Shown here: positions 54,969 through 63,916 of the stretch, piece after piece | How the letters are laid out: every line of letters begins with the position of its first letter | Position numbering within the stretch: position 1 is the stretch's first letter | Origin: JAGNLM01 sp964439835 | Lineage (GTDB): Bacteria > Pseudomonadota > Gammaproteobacteria > JAABTG01 | DNA: 64,000 nt | Direction: 5' to 3' | Assembly (NCBI GenBank): GCA_964439835.1 | Contig: CAYTPQ010000006.1 | Coordinates: 32,651-96,650 of the forward strand | Program-made: the position numbers and the translations under genes | Notes under the pieces: generated by a model | Told to the model about the DNA's origin: nothing | What the model saw: the letters and a program-made list of their open reading frames with translations, nothing else | The model's database searches: none

Positions 54969-56328
54969 GGATGCCGATAGTCCTCGTCACGCGCAGCCCC
55001 CGTCGAACCGAGCCCTCTGGCCCGTGGACATCCCCCGCATCGCGCTCGATCCGGCCACCGCGCCCGCGAAGGCCGCCAGCCCCGCGCTGAAGGCCTGGCA
55101 GGTCGGGCAGGTTCTCCAGCTCACGGTGCTGGAGGTGACGGCACCGGGGCGTGCCGTGCTGATGATGGCAGGCCAGCGCTTCGAGGCCCAGACCGAGGCG
55201 AGGCTCACCCCGGGCCAGCGGCTCACGGTTCGGGTCGAGACCCCCCAAGCACCCCAGGTCCTGCGGGTGCTGACCGCGACCGACGAGTCCGTCCAGGCAG
55301 CCGCTGCCCTGCGCCAGGCGGTCGCCGCGCTGCTCCCCGGCGCCGGCTCCGTGCGCGAGGCACTCGATGTCCTGTCCGCCCTCGCCCGCCCCCCACCGAC
55401 CGCGACACCGGGAGCGAGCCCGCCACCCCCGGCAACGCCGGCCACGGCGGCAGCGCGGACACTGCTGTCGGCGCTGCCGACCCCCGCCGACGTCTCGACG
55501 GGGCCGGGCCTGCGGGCGGCAGTGGAGAACAGTGGCACGTTCCTCGAGGCCCGCCTGGCGGCCCTGTCGCCGGGGCAGCCCCCACCCCGCGCCGATCTGA
55601 AGGCTCAGCTGCTGGGGCTGGCCAACCTGCTCCCGAGGGCGACCGGGCGACCCGAAGCTTTAGGCCTCCCGCGCCCCGCGCCGGCGACGGGCACCGCCCT
55701 GGACGCCCATGTGGCGGGTCCCCCTCAGCCGGCCGGCCGGTCCGCACCGTCACCTACCGACCCTGGGGCCGCGGTCCCCGCGGCCCCGGGGGCAGGACGG
55801 CCCGAGGGGCGACCAGTACGGGAGCCGCAGACGCCGACCGCCGCCCCCCCGGCCAACCCCCTGCCCCACGAGGCCCGGGCGGGCGCCGAAGCGGAGGCGG
55901 CCGTTGCCCGCATCGAGCTCAATCAGCTGCGGGCGGTGCCGCGCGGCGAAGGTGCCCCCCCCGGCTGGCTGGTCGAGGTCCCGGTGCGCTCGGGGGATCA
56001 CCAGGACCTGCTCGCGCTCCGCATCGACCCCGACCCCCGGACCGACCCCGACGGCCGCCCGCGCGGCTGGTCCGTCTTCCTGTCCCTTGACCTGCCCGAG
56101 CTCGGTCCTATCCAGGCGCGGGTCGGGTGGCGGGCCGGCGCCGTGACCGCCACCCTCTGGGCGGAGCACCCGGAGACCCTCGAACGGCTCGGCCGGCACA
56201 GCGGCGAGCTTGCCGACGCCCTACGCGCGGCCGGTCTGGAGCCCGCGGCGATCCGCTGCCTGCCGGGGCCGGGGCCCGACCCGCGTCCGCCCCCACTGCC
56301 CGACGCCCTGCTGGACCTCCGCGCGTGA
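54958..56328 (+). CDS. fliK: Flagellar hook-length control protein, FliK-like
   Basis: A 456-residue protein with a Pro/Ala-rich middle (about 130-315) and a compact C-terminal domain (about 330-435) of the Flg_hook type (VEVPVRSGDHQDLLALRIDPD...GWSVFLSLDLPELGPIQARVGW). FliK acts as molecular ruler and switches FlhB specificity, and the next gene is an FlhB-C-like protein. The start GTG (54958) shares an 11-bp palindrome with the divergent gene's start; GTG at 55024 is an alternative. Confidence 0.8.
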   Translation: MSDTDADSPRHAQPPSNRALWPVDIPRIALDPATAPAKAASPALKAWQVGQVLQLTVLEVTAPGRAVLMMAGQRFEAQTEARLTPGQRLTVRVETPQAPQVLRVLTATDESVQAAAALRQAVAALLPGAGSVREALDVLSALARPPPTATPGASPPPPATPATAAARTLLSALPTPADVSTGPGLRAAVENSGTFLEARLAALSPGQPPPRADLKAQLLGLANLLPRATGRPEALGLPRPAPATGTALDAHVAGPPQPAGRSAPSPTDPGAAVPAAPGAGRPEGRPVREPQTPTAAPPANPLPHEARAGAEAEAAVARIELNQLRAVPRGEGAPPGWLVEVPVRSGDHQDLLALRIDPDPRTDPDGRPRGWSVFLSLDLPELGPIQARVGWRAGAVTATLWAEHPETLERLGRHSGELADALRAAGLEPAAIRCLPGPGPDPRPPPLPDALLDLRA

Positions 56329-56615
56329 GCCCCGACCGAACGCCGCCGACGGCCGTCGCCCTGCGCTACGACGGAAGCAGCGCGCCGCGGGTCACCGCGA
56401 CCGGACGCGGCGAGGTGGCGGACCGCATCCTCGCCATCGCCCGCGAGCACGGGATCCCGATCCGCCAGGACCGCAACTTGGTGCAGCTGCTCGCCCTGGT
56501 CGAGCTCGGCGACGAGGTGCCCCCCGAGCTCTACCGCGCAGTCGCCGAGGTCATCGCCTTCGCTTACCGCCTCTCCGGCAAGGGTCTATCCGAGCGCCCC
56601 GTCGACCGACGGTAG
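56325..56615 (+). CDS. FlhB C-terminal domain paralogue
   Basis: A 96-residue protein like the cytoplasmic domain of FlhB/YscU. VALRYDGSSAPRVTATGRGEVADRIL and the ILQ-like VPPELYRAVAEVIAFAYRLS match FlhB-C. In FlhB the segment before AVALRY is NPTH (autocleavage site); here it is PPT, so it should not self-cleave. GTG start overlaps the fliK-like stop (GTGA). Such small paralogues are seen in many flagellated bacteria. Confidence 0.85.
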   Translation: MSPDRTPPTAVALRYDGSSAPRVTATGRGEVADRILAIAREHGIPIRQDRNLVQLLALVELGDEVPPELYRAVAEVIAFAYRLSGKGLSERPVDRR

Positions 56616-56737
56616 GCGACTCTCGAGCCCCTCGCTCTGGCAGCGGGCGTCAGGCCGAGAGTCCGGGCCAAGGTCCGGCGGGGCCGCACGCGGGGACTCA
56701 GGCCCGCCCCGGGGTTGCAGCCCTTCCCCTCCGCGCA

Positions 56738-57460
56738 TCACTCTCCGCCGAGTGCCCGGGCCCGCGCCGCGGCCGAGGCGGCCTCCTGCGCATCGCCGGC
56801 GCGCTCCTTCGCCTGGGCGATGACCCGCCAGTTGCGGGCCTGCAGCCCCGTGTCCGCGGTCAGCGCGTTGCTGCGGGCGGCCAGCTGGGCGGCCTGGTCG
56901 TCCTGGCGCTGGAACAGTCGGACCAGGGCCAGCTGGTGCCACACCCAGGGGTTGTCGGGCTCGATCCGCAGCGCCCGCTCCAGGCTGGCCGAGGCCTGCT
57001 CCAGGTCGCCGGCGCGGGACTGCTGCCCGGCCTGGGTCGTCAGCGCCGCCACCGCCGGGCTGCGGGAAGGCACAGCCCGCGGCAGACCCCGCTCCGGCGC
57101 GGGTGGGGTCACTGCCGCCGGTGGAGTGGGTAGGGGCTGGGCCGGCGGCGGCGGCGGCGGTGGCAGTCGCGTCTCAAACGGGTCGCGCGGTGGGGGCGCC
57201 GGCACGGTGGGAACCGCCACCGGCGGCAACGGCATCGCGACGATCTCGGCCGGCTCGGGGGCGGGCAGCGGTGCCGCGACCGGCGGCGCGGGTGAGCGGG
57301 ACTCCGGCCGGGGAGCGGCCGGTGGCCGTGGCGAGGGCCGCGAGGCCGAGGTCACCGGCCGGTCCTCAACCGATACAGTCGTGCCGCGGTCGCCCGCCAC
57401 CAGCGCGCAGCCCGCGAGCAGCAGGACCGCTGGCCACAGCAGGACGCGCGCGGCCCGCAC
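56738..57460 (-). CDS. TPR lipoprotein beside PBP1b, LpoP-like candidate
   Basis: A 240-residue lipoprotein (lipobox LLAGC, Cys18), with a very proline-rich linker about 40-130 and a TPR-like C-terminal domain about 140-238 (LERALRIEPDNPWVWHQLALVRL). It starts 3 nt after the mrcB stop. P. aeruginosa LpoP, an activator of PBP1b, is also a TPR lipoprotein encoded next to ponB, so an LpoP-type role is inferred. The long Pro linker would let it reach through peptidoglycan from the outer membrane. Confidence 0.8.
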   Translation of the reverse strand: MRAARVLLWPAVLLLAGCALVAGDRGTTVSVEDRPVTSASRPSPRPPAAPRPESRSPAPPVAAPLPAPEPAEIVAMPLPPVAVPTVPAPPPRDPFETRLPPPPPPPAQPLPTPPAAVTPPAPERGLPRAVPSRSPAVAALTTQAGQQSRAGDLEQASASLERALRIEPDNPWVWHQLALVRLFQRQDDQAAQLAARSNALTADTGLQARNWRVIAQAKERAGDAQEAASAAARARALGGE

Positions 57461-57463
57461 CGG

Positions 57464-59767
57464 TCAACCCTCCCCGAACAGCAGATCCAGCGGATTCGAG
57501 CCGCCGCCGCGGCAGCCGCCGTCGGGCAGGACGGTCCCACTGAGGAACGGGAGGCGGACCGCCCCCGGACAGCCCTCCTCGACCTGGACGCCGGCCTCGG
57601 CGTCCACCCAGCGCCACTCAACCCCGGCCGGCGCCGCGGGGGCCCAGGCGGCCGGAGCGAGTCCGGCCATCAGGTCGACCCAGACCTCAAGGGCCCCGTC
57701 CGCGCCGGTGAGGCCGGTCGGCTTGTTGTCGTCGCGTCCGACCCAGACCACGGCCAGGCGGTCGCCGCCGAACCCGGCGAACCAACTATCCCGCAGGTCG
57801 TCGGTGCTCCCGGTCTTGCCCGCGAGGGCGGGCGCCCCCGCGAGGCGGCGGTAGGGCCGTTGCCCCGTGCCCTCCCGCAGGACCGCCAACATCAGGGTAT
57901 CGAGCAGGTACACCGGGGCCGGCTCGAAGGCCTGCTCGACCGAGAGACCGTAGCGCTTGAGCGGCTTGTGGTCCGGCCCCGTGACCTCGCGGATGGCACG
58001 CAGCGGGATCCGGAAGCCGAGACCCGCCAGCGTCTGGTACATCTGGGCGGTCTCCAGCGGCGACAGGTCGAGCGCCCCCAGCAGGACCGAAGGGTACGGG
58101 GGTATGTCCCGCGCCACGCCCAGGCCGGTCAGGGTGCGCGCCACCTTGCGCAGTCCCACCTGTAGACCCAGGTTGACCGTGGCCAGGTTGTAGGACCGGG
58201 CCAGGGCCGTCTGTACGGTGACCTCGCCGTGGGTGCGCTGATCGTAATTCTGGGGGGTCCAGACCTGGCCTGGCGCCGCCTTCACCCGCACCGGCTCGTC
58301 CCGCAGCCGGCTGATCGGACTGAAGCCCTCGCCCGGCAGCAGCGCCGAGAGGTACACCGCCGGCTTGACCAGCGAACCGATAGGGCGCTGGGCGTCGAGG
58401 GCCCGGTTGAAACCGGGCCGCTGGGCGTCGCGCCCGCCGACCACAGCCAGGATCTCGCCGGTCTTGGGGTCGGCCACCACCACGGCCCCCTCGAGCGTCC
58501 CGGCGGTGATCCGGCGCGCACGCTCAATCGCCGCGAGCCGCTGGCTGAGGGCCCGTTCCGCCTGGGCCTGCACCGGCGGGGCAAGGGTGGTGAAGATCTG
58601 CAGCCCCTCGCTGCGCAGGTCCTCTTCCCGATAGTCCTGAACGAGCTGCCGGCGCACCAGGTCGAGGAAGGCCGGAAACGGCGAGTTGGCGAAGCCCGGG
58701 TCCGGCCGCACCCCGAGGGGCGCCGCGCGGGCCGTCCGGGCCTGCTCCGCGCCGATATAGCCTTGAGCCAGCATCTGCTCGATGACCAGGTTACGCCGCT
58801 CCACGGCGCGCGTCGCCGAGCGTCGGGGGTTGTACTGGATCGGGCCGCGGGCCAGGCCCACGAGCAACGCGACCTCGTGCAGCCGCAGCTCCTGCAGCGG
58901 CCGGCCGAAATAGAACTCGGAGGCCAGCCCGAACCCGTGCACGGCCCGGGGCCCCTGCTGCCCGAGGTAGACCTCGTTCAGGTAGGCCTCCAGGATCTCG
59001 TCCTTGCCGTACCGGCGCTCGAGCAGCAGCGCCATCAGGGCCTCGTTGAACTTGCGCCAGACCGTGCGTTCCTGGGTCAGGAAGTAGTTCTTGACCAGCT
59101 GCTGGGTCAGGGTGCTGCCGCCCTGGACCACGCCGCCCGCGCGCACGTTGGCCCACAGCGCCCGCGCGATGCCCTTCGGGTCGAGGCCCCAGTGGTCGTA
59201 GAAGCCGCGGTCCTCGACCGCCAGCAGGCCCTTGACCAGCGTCGGCGGCACCTCGGCAAGCCGGACCAGGATCCGGTCCTCGTGGTGGCTGGGGTAGATG
59301 CGGCCGATCTCGAGCGGCTCGAGCCGCACCAGGGCTACGTCGGTCCCACCGTCCGCGCTCACCCGCTGCACGCGGTCGCCGCCAAAGGCCAGCCGGACCC
59401 GGCGCGAGGGCTCGGATCCGTCCCAGAAGCGAAACTCGCGGACGAAGACCTCGACGTTACCGGCGTCCTTGCGGTTGTAGCTGCCGGGACGCTCGAGCCG
59501 GGTGGTCTTCTGGTAGCCCAGACGCTCCAGTTCCTGAACCAGCTCGGCCGAGGTGAGCCGCAGGTCCGGGTAGAGCTCCAGGGGGCGGGCGTAGATCCGC
59601 GCCGGAAGCGCCCAGCGCTTGCCCTCGAACTGGGCGCGGATGACCTGGTCGAGCCAGACCCCGTACGCCGCCACGGCCACGAGCGCCACCAGGCCCGCCA
59701 CCAGGAGGCCCGCGGCCAGGCCGCTGACGCGGGCGGAGCGCGCCTTCCTCTTGCGTGATGGAGCCAT
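57464..59767 (-). CDS. mrcB: Penicillin-binding protein 1b
   Basis: Class A PBP of 767 residues: short cytoplasmic basic tail, one helix (about 16-40), UB2H-like domain (~60-150), GT51 transglycosylase (about 165-340; AVEDRGFYDHWG with the catalytic Glu, GGSTLTQQLVKN, EAYLNEVYLGQ) and transpeptidase (SLVK nucleophile Ser in PIGSLVKPAVYL, SYN, and KTG in AGKTGSTDD). It makes and crosslinks peptidoglycan. Downstream is the LpoP-like gene; upstream is the DUF2802 gene. Confidence 0.96.
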   Translation of the reverse strand: MAPSRKRKARSARVSGLAAGLLVAGLVALVAVAAYGVWLDQVIRAQFEGKRWALPARIYARPLELYPDLRLTSAELVQELERLGYQKTTRLERPGSYNRKDAGNVEVFVREFRFWDGSEPSRRVRLAFGGDRVQRVSADGGTDVALVRLEPLEIGRIYPSHHEDRILVRLAEVPPTLVKGLLAVEDRGFYDHWGLDPKGIARALWANVRAGGVVQGGSTLTQQLVKNYFLTQERTVWRKFNEALMALLLERRYGKDEILEAYLNEVYLGQQGPRAVHGFGLASEFYFGRPLQELRLHEVALLVGLARGPIQYNPRRSATRAVERRNLVIEQMLAQGYIGAEQARTARAAPLGVRPDPGFANSPFPAFLDLVRRQLVQDYREEDLRSEGLQIFTTLAPPVQAQAERALSQRLAAIERARRITAGTLEGAVVVADPKTGEILAVVGGRDAQRPGFNRALDAQRPIGSLVKPAVYLSALLPGEGFSPISRLRDEPVRVKAAPGQVWTPQNYDQRTHGEVTVQTALARSYNLATVNLGLQVGLRKVARTLTGLGVARDIPPYPSVLLGALDLSPLETAQMYQTLAGLGFRIPLRAIREVTGPDHKPLKRYGLSVEQAFEPAPVYLLDTLMLAVLREGTGQRPYRRLAGAPALAGKTGSTDDLRDSWFAGFGGDRLAVVWVGRDDNKPTGLTGADGALEVWVDLMAGLAPAAWAPAAPAGVEWRWVDAEAGVQVEEGCPGAVRLPFLSGTVLPDGGCRGGGSNPLDLLFGEG

Positions 59768-59809
59768 GGCCCCCGGATTCTACCAGGGGCACGGGGACAG
59801 GCGGCCGTG

Positions 59810-60229
59810 CTACCCGGCGGCGGAGCGTCGCGGCTGGGGCAACGGCGTCGCGACCCCCCCGCTCTGGTGCAGGATCTGGATCAGCTCGGCCTCGCCCCGG
59901 GGCAACCCGCAGGTGGAGACCAGCTCGTCCACGCTCGCGCCGCGGCTCGCGAGGCGGATCGCCTGGTGGTACACGCGCTGGTCCGGCTCTCGCAGCGAGA
60001 GCTCGTCCTGGCGCTCGGTGAGCCGGCGGAGCTTCTCCTCCAGATGCACCACCGCGTCGCCCATGCCGCGGGCGCCGAGGCAGATGGCCTGCATGTCCCG
60101 CTCTAGACCTCGCAAGAACGTCTCCTGCCGCGCCAGCCTCGCCTTCAGCCGACGCACGTAGGCCGTGGCACCGGCGGAAACGGCGGCGAGGGCGCTCAGG
60201 CTCAGGATCAGGGGCCAGCTCGCGTCCAT
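59810..60229 (-). CDS. DUF2802 membrane protein
   Basis: A 139-residue protein with a single N-terminal helix, a coiled-coil (about 25-80) and a C-terminal helix-turn-helix-like DUF2802 domain (YHQAIRLASRGASVDELVSTCGLPRGEAELI). It lies at the end of the chemotaxis/motor block, its usual site in Pseudomonas. Function unknown. Confidence 0.85.
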   Translation of the reverse strand: MDASWPLILSLSALAAVSAGATAYVRRLKARLARQETFLRGLERDMQAICLGARGMGDAVVHLEEKLRRLTERQDELSLREPDQRVYHQAIRLASRGASVDELVSTCGLPRGEAELIQILHQSGGVATPLPQPRRSAAG

Positions 60230-60241
60230 GGGCGCTCGACC

Positions 60242-60436
60242 TCAGGCGTACTCGTCCACGTGGGGGTCCTGCGTCCCGCCTGAGTCCTCGCGGGACGCCG
60301 GTGTGCCGGGGGCGCGGGGCGGTGTCCGTTCCCGGGGCCGCGATGGGCGGGGTTCCCCGCGCCCGCCGTCGCCGCCCACCGGCCGCACCGGCCAGGACTG
60401 CGTTGGCCCACGCAGGGGCAGCGTATCCGGCACCAC
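60242..60436 (-). CDS. Possible small gene between cheW and DUF2802 gene
   Basis: A 64-residue reading frame fills the interval: it begins (GTG, 60436) 2 nt after cheW ends and stops 12 nt before the DUF2802 gene. The product is Pro/Arg/Gly-rich and ends HVDEYA, and shows no known domain. The fit to operon spacing is the only positive sign; the composition is also what a noncoding GC-rich frame gives. Confidence 0.35.
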   Translation of the reverse strand: MVPDTLPLRGPTQSWPVRPVGGDGGRGEPRPSRPRERTPPRAPGTPASREDSGGTQDPHVDEYA

Positions 60437-60438
60437 CT

Positions 60439-60942
60439 TCAGCCTCCCCCGGCGGGCCCCGTCGGCTCACCCGGGCGGTCGCCGGCCAACAGGCGACTCA
60501 GGTCAACCAGCACGACCAGTCGATCGTCCTGGCTGTAGACCCCCTGGATGTACCGGGAGCCCTCCTCGCTGCCGACGGTCGGGGCCGTCTCGACCCGGGC
60601 GGTGTCGAGCTCGAACACCTCTGCCACGCTGTCCACCAGAATGCCGACGACCTGGCCATCGACCTCCAGGATCACGATGCGGGTGGCGTCGTCCGCTTGA
60701 CGCGGGGGCAGACCGAAGAGCCTGCGGGTATCCACCACGGTGACGACGTTCCCGCGCAGGTTGATGATGCCGAGCACATAGTCCGGCGCCCCCGGAACCG
60801 GCGCCACCTCCGTGAGCTTCAGCACCTCCTGCACCTGCATGACGTTCACGCCGTAGGTCTCCCCTTCCAGGGAGAAGGTGACCCACCGCGACTGTCCGAC
60901 AGTCGCGCCCGGGGCGGGCACCGACGCCGCGTTGCTCTTCAT
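60439..60942 (-). CDS. cheW: Chemotaxis coupling protein CheW
   Basis: A 167-residue scaffold joining receptors to CheA. FSLEGETYGVNVMQVQEVL, GIINLRGNVVTVVDTRRLFGL and GILVDSVAEVFEL are standard. It is the only CheW-type gene in this block. The promoter and start (ATG, 60942) follow a 122-nt gap after motD. Confidence 0.95.
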   Translation of the reverse strand: MKSNAASVPAPGATVGQSRWVTFSLEGETYGVNVMQVQEVLKLTEVAPVPGAPDYVLGIINLRGNVVTVVDTRRLFGLPPRQADDATRIVILEVDGQVVGILVDSVAEVFELDTARVETAPTVGSEEGSRYIQGVYSQDDRLVVLVDLSRLLAGDRPGEPTGPAGGG

Positions 60943-61064
60943 GCGCTTGTCCCCTCGATGGCCATCCCGTCAAGGATCCGGCGATCACGCCGCTCCCCAG
61001 GGCTGGATGCACTGATCGTGCCGAACGACCTCCTCGCGACGCGCTCCGATCAGACGAACGCCTG

Positions 61065-62030
61065 TCAACGGTTGCCGGGGCGTAGCAGCAGCTCCTCCCC
61101 CGACGGCACCGGCACCGGCGAGTACGGCAATGGCGATACGGCGGTCCCCAACGCCTGCGCCGGGTCATCGACCCGTTCCCGGGCCCGCGGCGCGGCGGTG
61201 ACCACCACCACCACCCGCCGGTTTCGACTGCGGCCGTCCGCCGTCGCGTTGTCGGCCACCGGGCGGTGCTCGCCGTAGCCGACGGCCACCATCCGGTCGG
61301 GGCGCACGCCGTTGCGCGTGTAGACGTGGACCACGCTCGCCGCGCGTCCGGCCGACAGCTCCCAGTTCGAGGGGAAGACCTCGGTGTTGATCGGGACGTT
61401 GTCCGTGAAGCCCTCGACTTGGACCGGATTGGGGAAGGTCCGCAGGACCTCCGACAGGTCGCGCAGGACCGGCAGTGCCGTGTCCACCAGCTTCGCGCTG
61501 CCGCTGGGGAACAGCAGGCTGGTCTTGATCTCGACCTCCACGCCGTTCTCCACGCTGCGCACGTCCACCAGCCCCCGATCGATCAGGTCGCCGAGCGCCT
61601 TCTCGATCCGCTGGGCGACGGCCTCGCGGTCGGCCGGGCGCGCCCCGGGTTCCTGACCCTCCTGGCCGACGTTGCGCTCGGGCCCCTCCCCGCTCTGGGC
61701 CTCGCCCGTCTGCAGCTCGCCGCCCTTGCCCTCCCGCTCCTGCGGCGTCTGGGCCGAGAGCGGGATGGGCCGCGGGGTGTTGACGGGGAGCTCTTGGCGG
61801 ACCTGGGGCGAGCGCACCAGCTGGCCCACCTGGATCGGCTCGAGGCTGCGGTTCGAGCTGCGGAAGGCGGAGACCATGGAGTCCGAGAGCACCCGGTACT
61901 TACCCTCGTTGACCGAGGACACGGCGTACATCACCACGAAGAAGGCGAACAGGAGGGTGATGAAGTCCGCGTAGGAGACGAGCCAGCGCTCGTGGTTCTC
62001 GTGCTCCTCGTGCCTGCGCCGCCGGGACAC
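61065..62030 (-). CDS. motD: Flagellar motor stator protein MotD (MotB-type)
   Basis: A 321-residue stator subunit with one N-terminal helix (LVSYADFITLLFAFFVVMYAVSS, with the proton-binding Asp), a plug/linker, and a C-terminal OmpA-like domain (about 170-285; VEGFTDNVPIN, NWELSAGRAASVV, GYGEHRPVADN). Start is a GTG overlapping the motC stop (TAGTG). Its C-terminal 40 residues are low complexity. Confidence 0.94.
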   Translation of the reverse strand: MSRRRRHEEHENHERWLVSYADFITLLFAFFVVMYAVSSVNEGKYRVLSDSMVSAFRSSNRSLEPIQVGQLVRSPQVRQELPVNTPRPIPLSAQTPQEREGKGGELQTGEAQSGEGPERNVGQEGQEPGARPADREAVAQRIEKALGDLIDRGLVDVRSVENGVEVEIKTSLLFPSGSAKLVDTALPVLRDLSEVLRTFPNPVQVEGFTDNVPINTEVFPSNWELSAGRAASVVHVYTRNGVRPDRMVAVGYGEHRPVADNATADGRSRNRRVVVVVTAAPRARERVDDPAQALGTAVSPLPYSPVPVPSGEELLLRPGNR

Positions 62031-62770
62031 TACTCCAGATACCCGCGCAGCCGGAGCTCGATGTTCATCGGGTTCTCGCCCTCGGCGATCCCGAGGATCC
62101 CCTGCACCAGCATCTCCCGGTACTGGGTCTGGCTCTGGATCACGCTCTTCAGCTTGTTGCCGATCGGCAGGAAGACCACGTTGGCGAGGCCGACGCCGTA
62201 CACGGTGGCGACGAAGGCAGTCGCGATCCCCGCGCCGAGCTTGCTCGGGTCCGCCAGGTTGCCCATCACGTGGATCAGGCCCAGCACCGCGCCGATGATG
62301 CCGATGGTGGGCGAGTACCCGCCCATGGCCTCGAACACCTTGGCCGAGGCCAGGTCTCTCTGCTCGCGGGCCCCGAGCTCCACCTCCAGGGTGTTGCGGA
62401 TGGTCTCTGGCTCGTTGCCGTCGACCAGGAGCTGCAGCCCCTTGCGCGCGAAGGTGTCGGGCTCGCTCTCGGTCAAGCCCTCGAGGCCGAGCAGCCCCTC
62501 ACGCCGGGCGACCTGACTCCAGTTCACGATCTTCTGTATCGTCCCGGGCAGGTCGTGGGCCGGCGGATTCGTCACCCAGGCGGCGATCTTCAGGGCCCGC
62601 AAGAAGACCGGGACCGGTGACTGCAGCATCGTCGCGCCGAGCGTGCCGCCGAACACGATGATCAGGGCCGGCCCGTTGACCAGGGCGCTGAGGTGCCCCC
62701 CCTCCAGCAGGTTGCCGCCCAGGATCGCACCGATGCCGACCAGCAGACCTGCGAGGCTCAGGACGTCCAT
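62030..62770 (-). CDS. motC: Flagellar motor stator protein MotC (MotA-type)
   Basis: A 246-residue membrane protein with four helices and a cytoplasmic loop; MDVLSLAGLLVGIGAILGGNLLEGG and GGYSPTIGIIGAVLGLIHVMGNL are typical of the MotC/PomA branch. With MotD it forms the torque-generating stator. It follows cheB, the Pseudomonas-type order. Confidence 0.95.
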   Translation of the reverse strand: MDVLSLAGLLVGIGAILGGNLLEGGHLSALVNGPALIIVFGGTLGATMLQSPVPVFLRALKIAAWVTNPPAHDLPGTIQKIVNWSQVARREGLLGLEGLTESEPDTFARKGLQLLVDGNEPETIRNTLEVELGAREQRDLASAKVFEAMGGYSPTIGIIGAVLGLIHVMGNLADPSKLGAGIATAFVATVYGVGLANVVFLPIGNKLKSVIQSQTQYREMLVQGILGIAEGENPMNIELRLRGYLE

Positions 62771-62773
62771 CGG

Positions 62774-63916
62774 TCACTGTCCCTGCAGGAGTCGGGGACC
62801 GATCTCCTCCAGCGACAGCACCCGGTCGGCGAGCCCGGCCTGCTCGACCGCCGCCGGCATGCCGTAGACCACGCAGCTCGCCTCGTCCTGCACCCACACC
62901 GTGGAGCCCGCGGCCTTCAGGCGCCGGGCGCCCTCGCGTCCGTCCGCGCCCATGCCGGTCAGTACCACCGCCAGCACCTGCCCGGCGTGCACCTCGGCCG
63001 CAGTCGCGAAGGCAACGTCCACGGAGGGCCGGTAGTGCTGGTCGGGGGCGCTCTCGCGGATGCGCACCACCGACCCGGTGCGCCCGCGCTGAACCAGCGT
63101 CTGCAGCCCCCCCGGCGCCAGGAGGGCCTCGCCCGGGCGCAACGCCGTCCCGTCCTCGGCCTCCTGAACGTGCAGGGCGCAGAGCTGGTCGAGCCGCGCG
63201 GCGAAGGCGCGGGTGAAGCCCGCCGGCATGTGCTGCACGAGCAGGATGGGCAAGGGGTAGTCCGCGGGCAGCGTGGACAGGACCCGCTGCAGGGCGACCG
63301 GCCCTCCCGTGGAGGTGCCGATGACCACCAGGCGGTAGCGCTGGGCGAGCGATTCCGGCCCGGTGCCGCGCGACAACGCCGACGGCGCCGCCGCCGCGCC
63401 GATCTTGGCGGGTGACGGCGGCCGGGCGCGACTGCGCCGGGCCAGGACGCGCACGCGCTCACGCAGGCGGCGCGCCGTCTCACTGGATCGCGGGTCGCCC
63501 AGGTCGGTCGGCTTGGGAACGAAGTCGACCGCGCCCGCCTCCAGGGCCTCCACGGTAGCCCTTGCCCCATCCTGGGTGGCGGCCGAGACCATCAGGATGG
63601 CGGTCGGCGCCGTCGCCATGATCTGGCGCACGGCCCGAATGCCGTCCATCACCGGCATCTCCACGTCCATGGTGACCACGTCCGGCCGGAGCTCGGCGAC
63701 GCGGCTCACTGCCTCCTGACCGTCGCGGGCGGTGCCGACCACCTGGATCCCGGGGTCGGCCGCGAGGGCCTCGCTCAAGCGCCGGCGGAAGAACGCGGAG
63801 TCGTCGACGACCAGCACCCGCACCGCGCTGCGGCCCGAGCGCCCGGCGTCCGCCGGCTCGGCCGGGCGGCGGCTCGGGAGCGGCACGGGCACCCCGGCAG
63901 ACCCCGGCCCCCTCAC
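62774..63916 (-). CDS. cheB: Chemotaxis response regulator methylesterase CheB
   Basis: A 380-residue protein: receiver domain (VLVVDDSAFFRR, phospho-acceptor Asp in TMDVEMPVMDG, KPTDL) and C-terminal methylesterase/deamidase (VIGTSTGGPVALQRVL with Ser, LLVQHMPAGFT with His, TGMGADGREGA with Asp). The GTG at 63916 overlaps the cheA stop (GTGA); a GTG at 63823 directly before the receiver is an alternative, since the first 31 residues are Pro/Arg-rich. Confidence 0.95.
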   Translation of the reverse strand: MRGPGSAGVPVPLPSRRPAEPADAGRSGRSAVRVLVVDDSAFFRRRLSEALAADPGIQVVGTARDGQEAVSRVAELRPDVVTMDVEMPVMDGIRAVRQIMATAPTAILMVSAATQDGARATVEALEAGAVDFVPKPTDLGDPRSSETARRLRERVRVLARRSRARPPSPAKIGAAAAPSALSRGTGPESLAQRYRLVVIGTSTGGPVALQRVLSTLPADYPLPILLVQHMPAGFTRAFAARLDQLCALHVQEAEDGTALRPGEALLAPGGLQTLVQRGRTGSVVRIRESAPDQHYRPSVDVAFATAAEVHAGQVLAVVLTGMGADGREGARRLKAAGSTVWVQDEASCVVYGMPAAVEQAGLADRVLSLEEIGPRLLQGQ

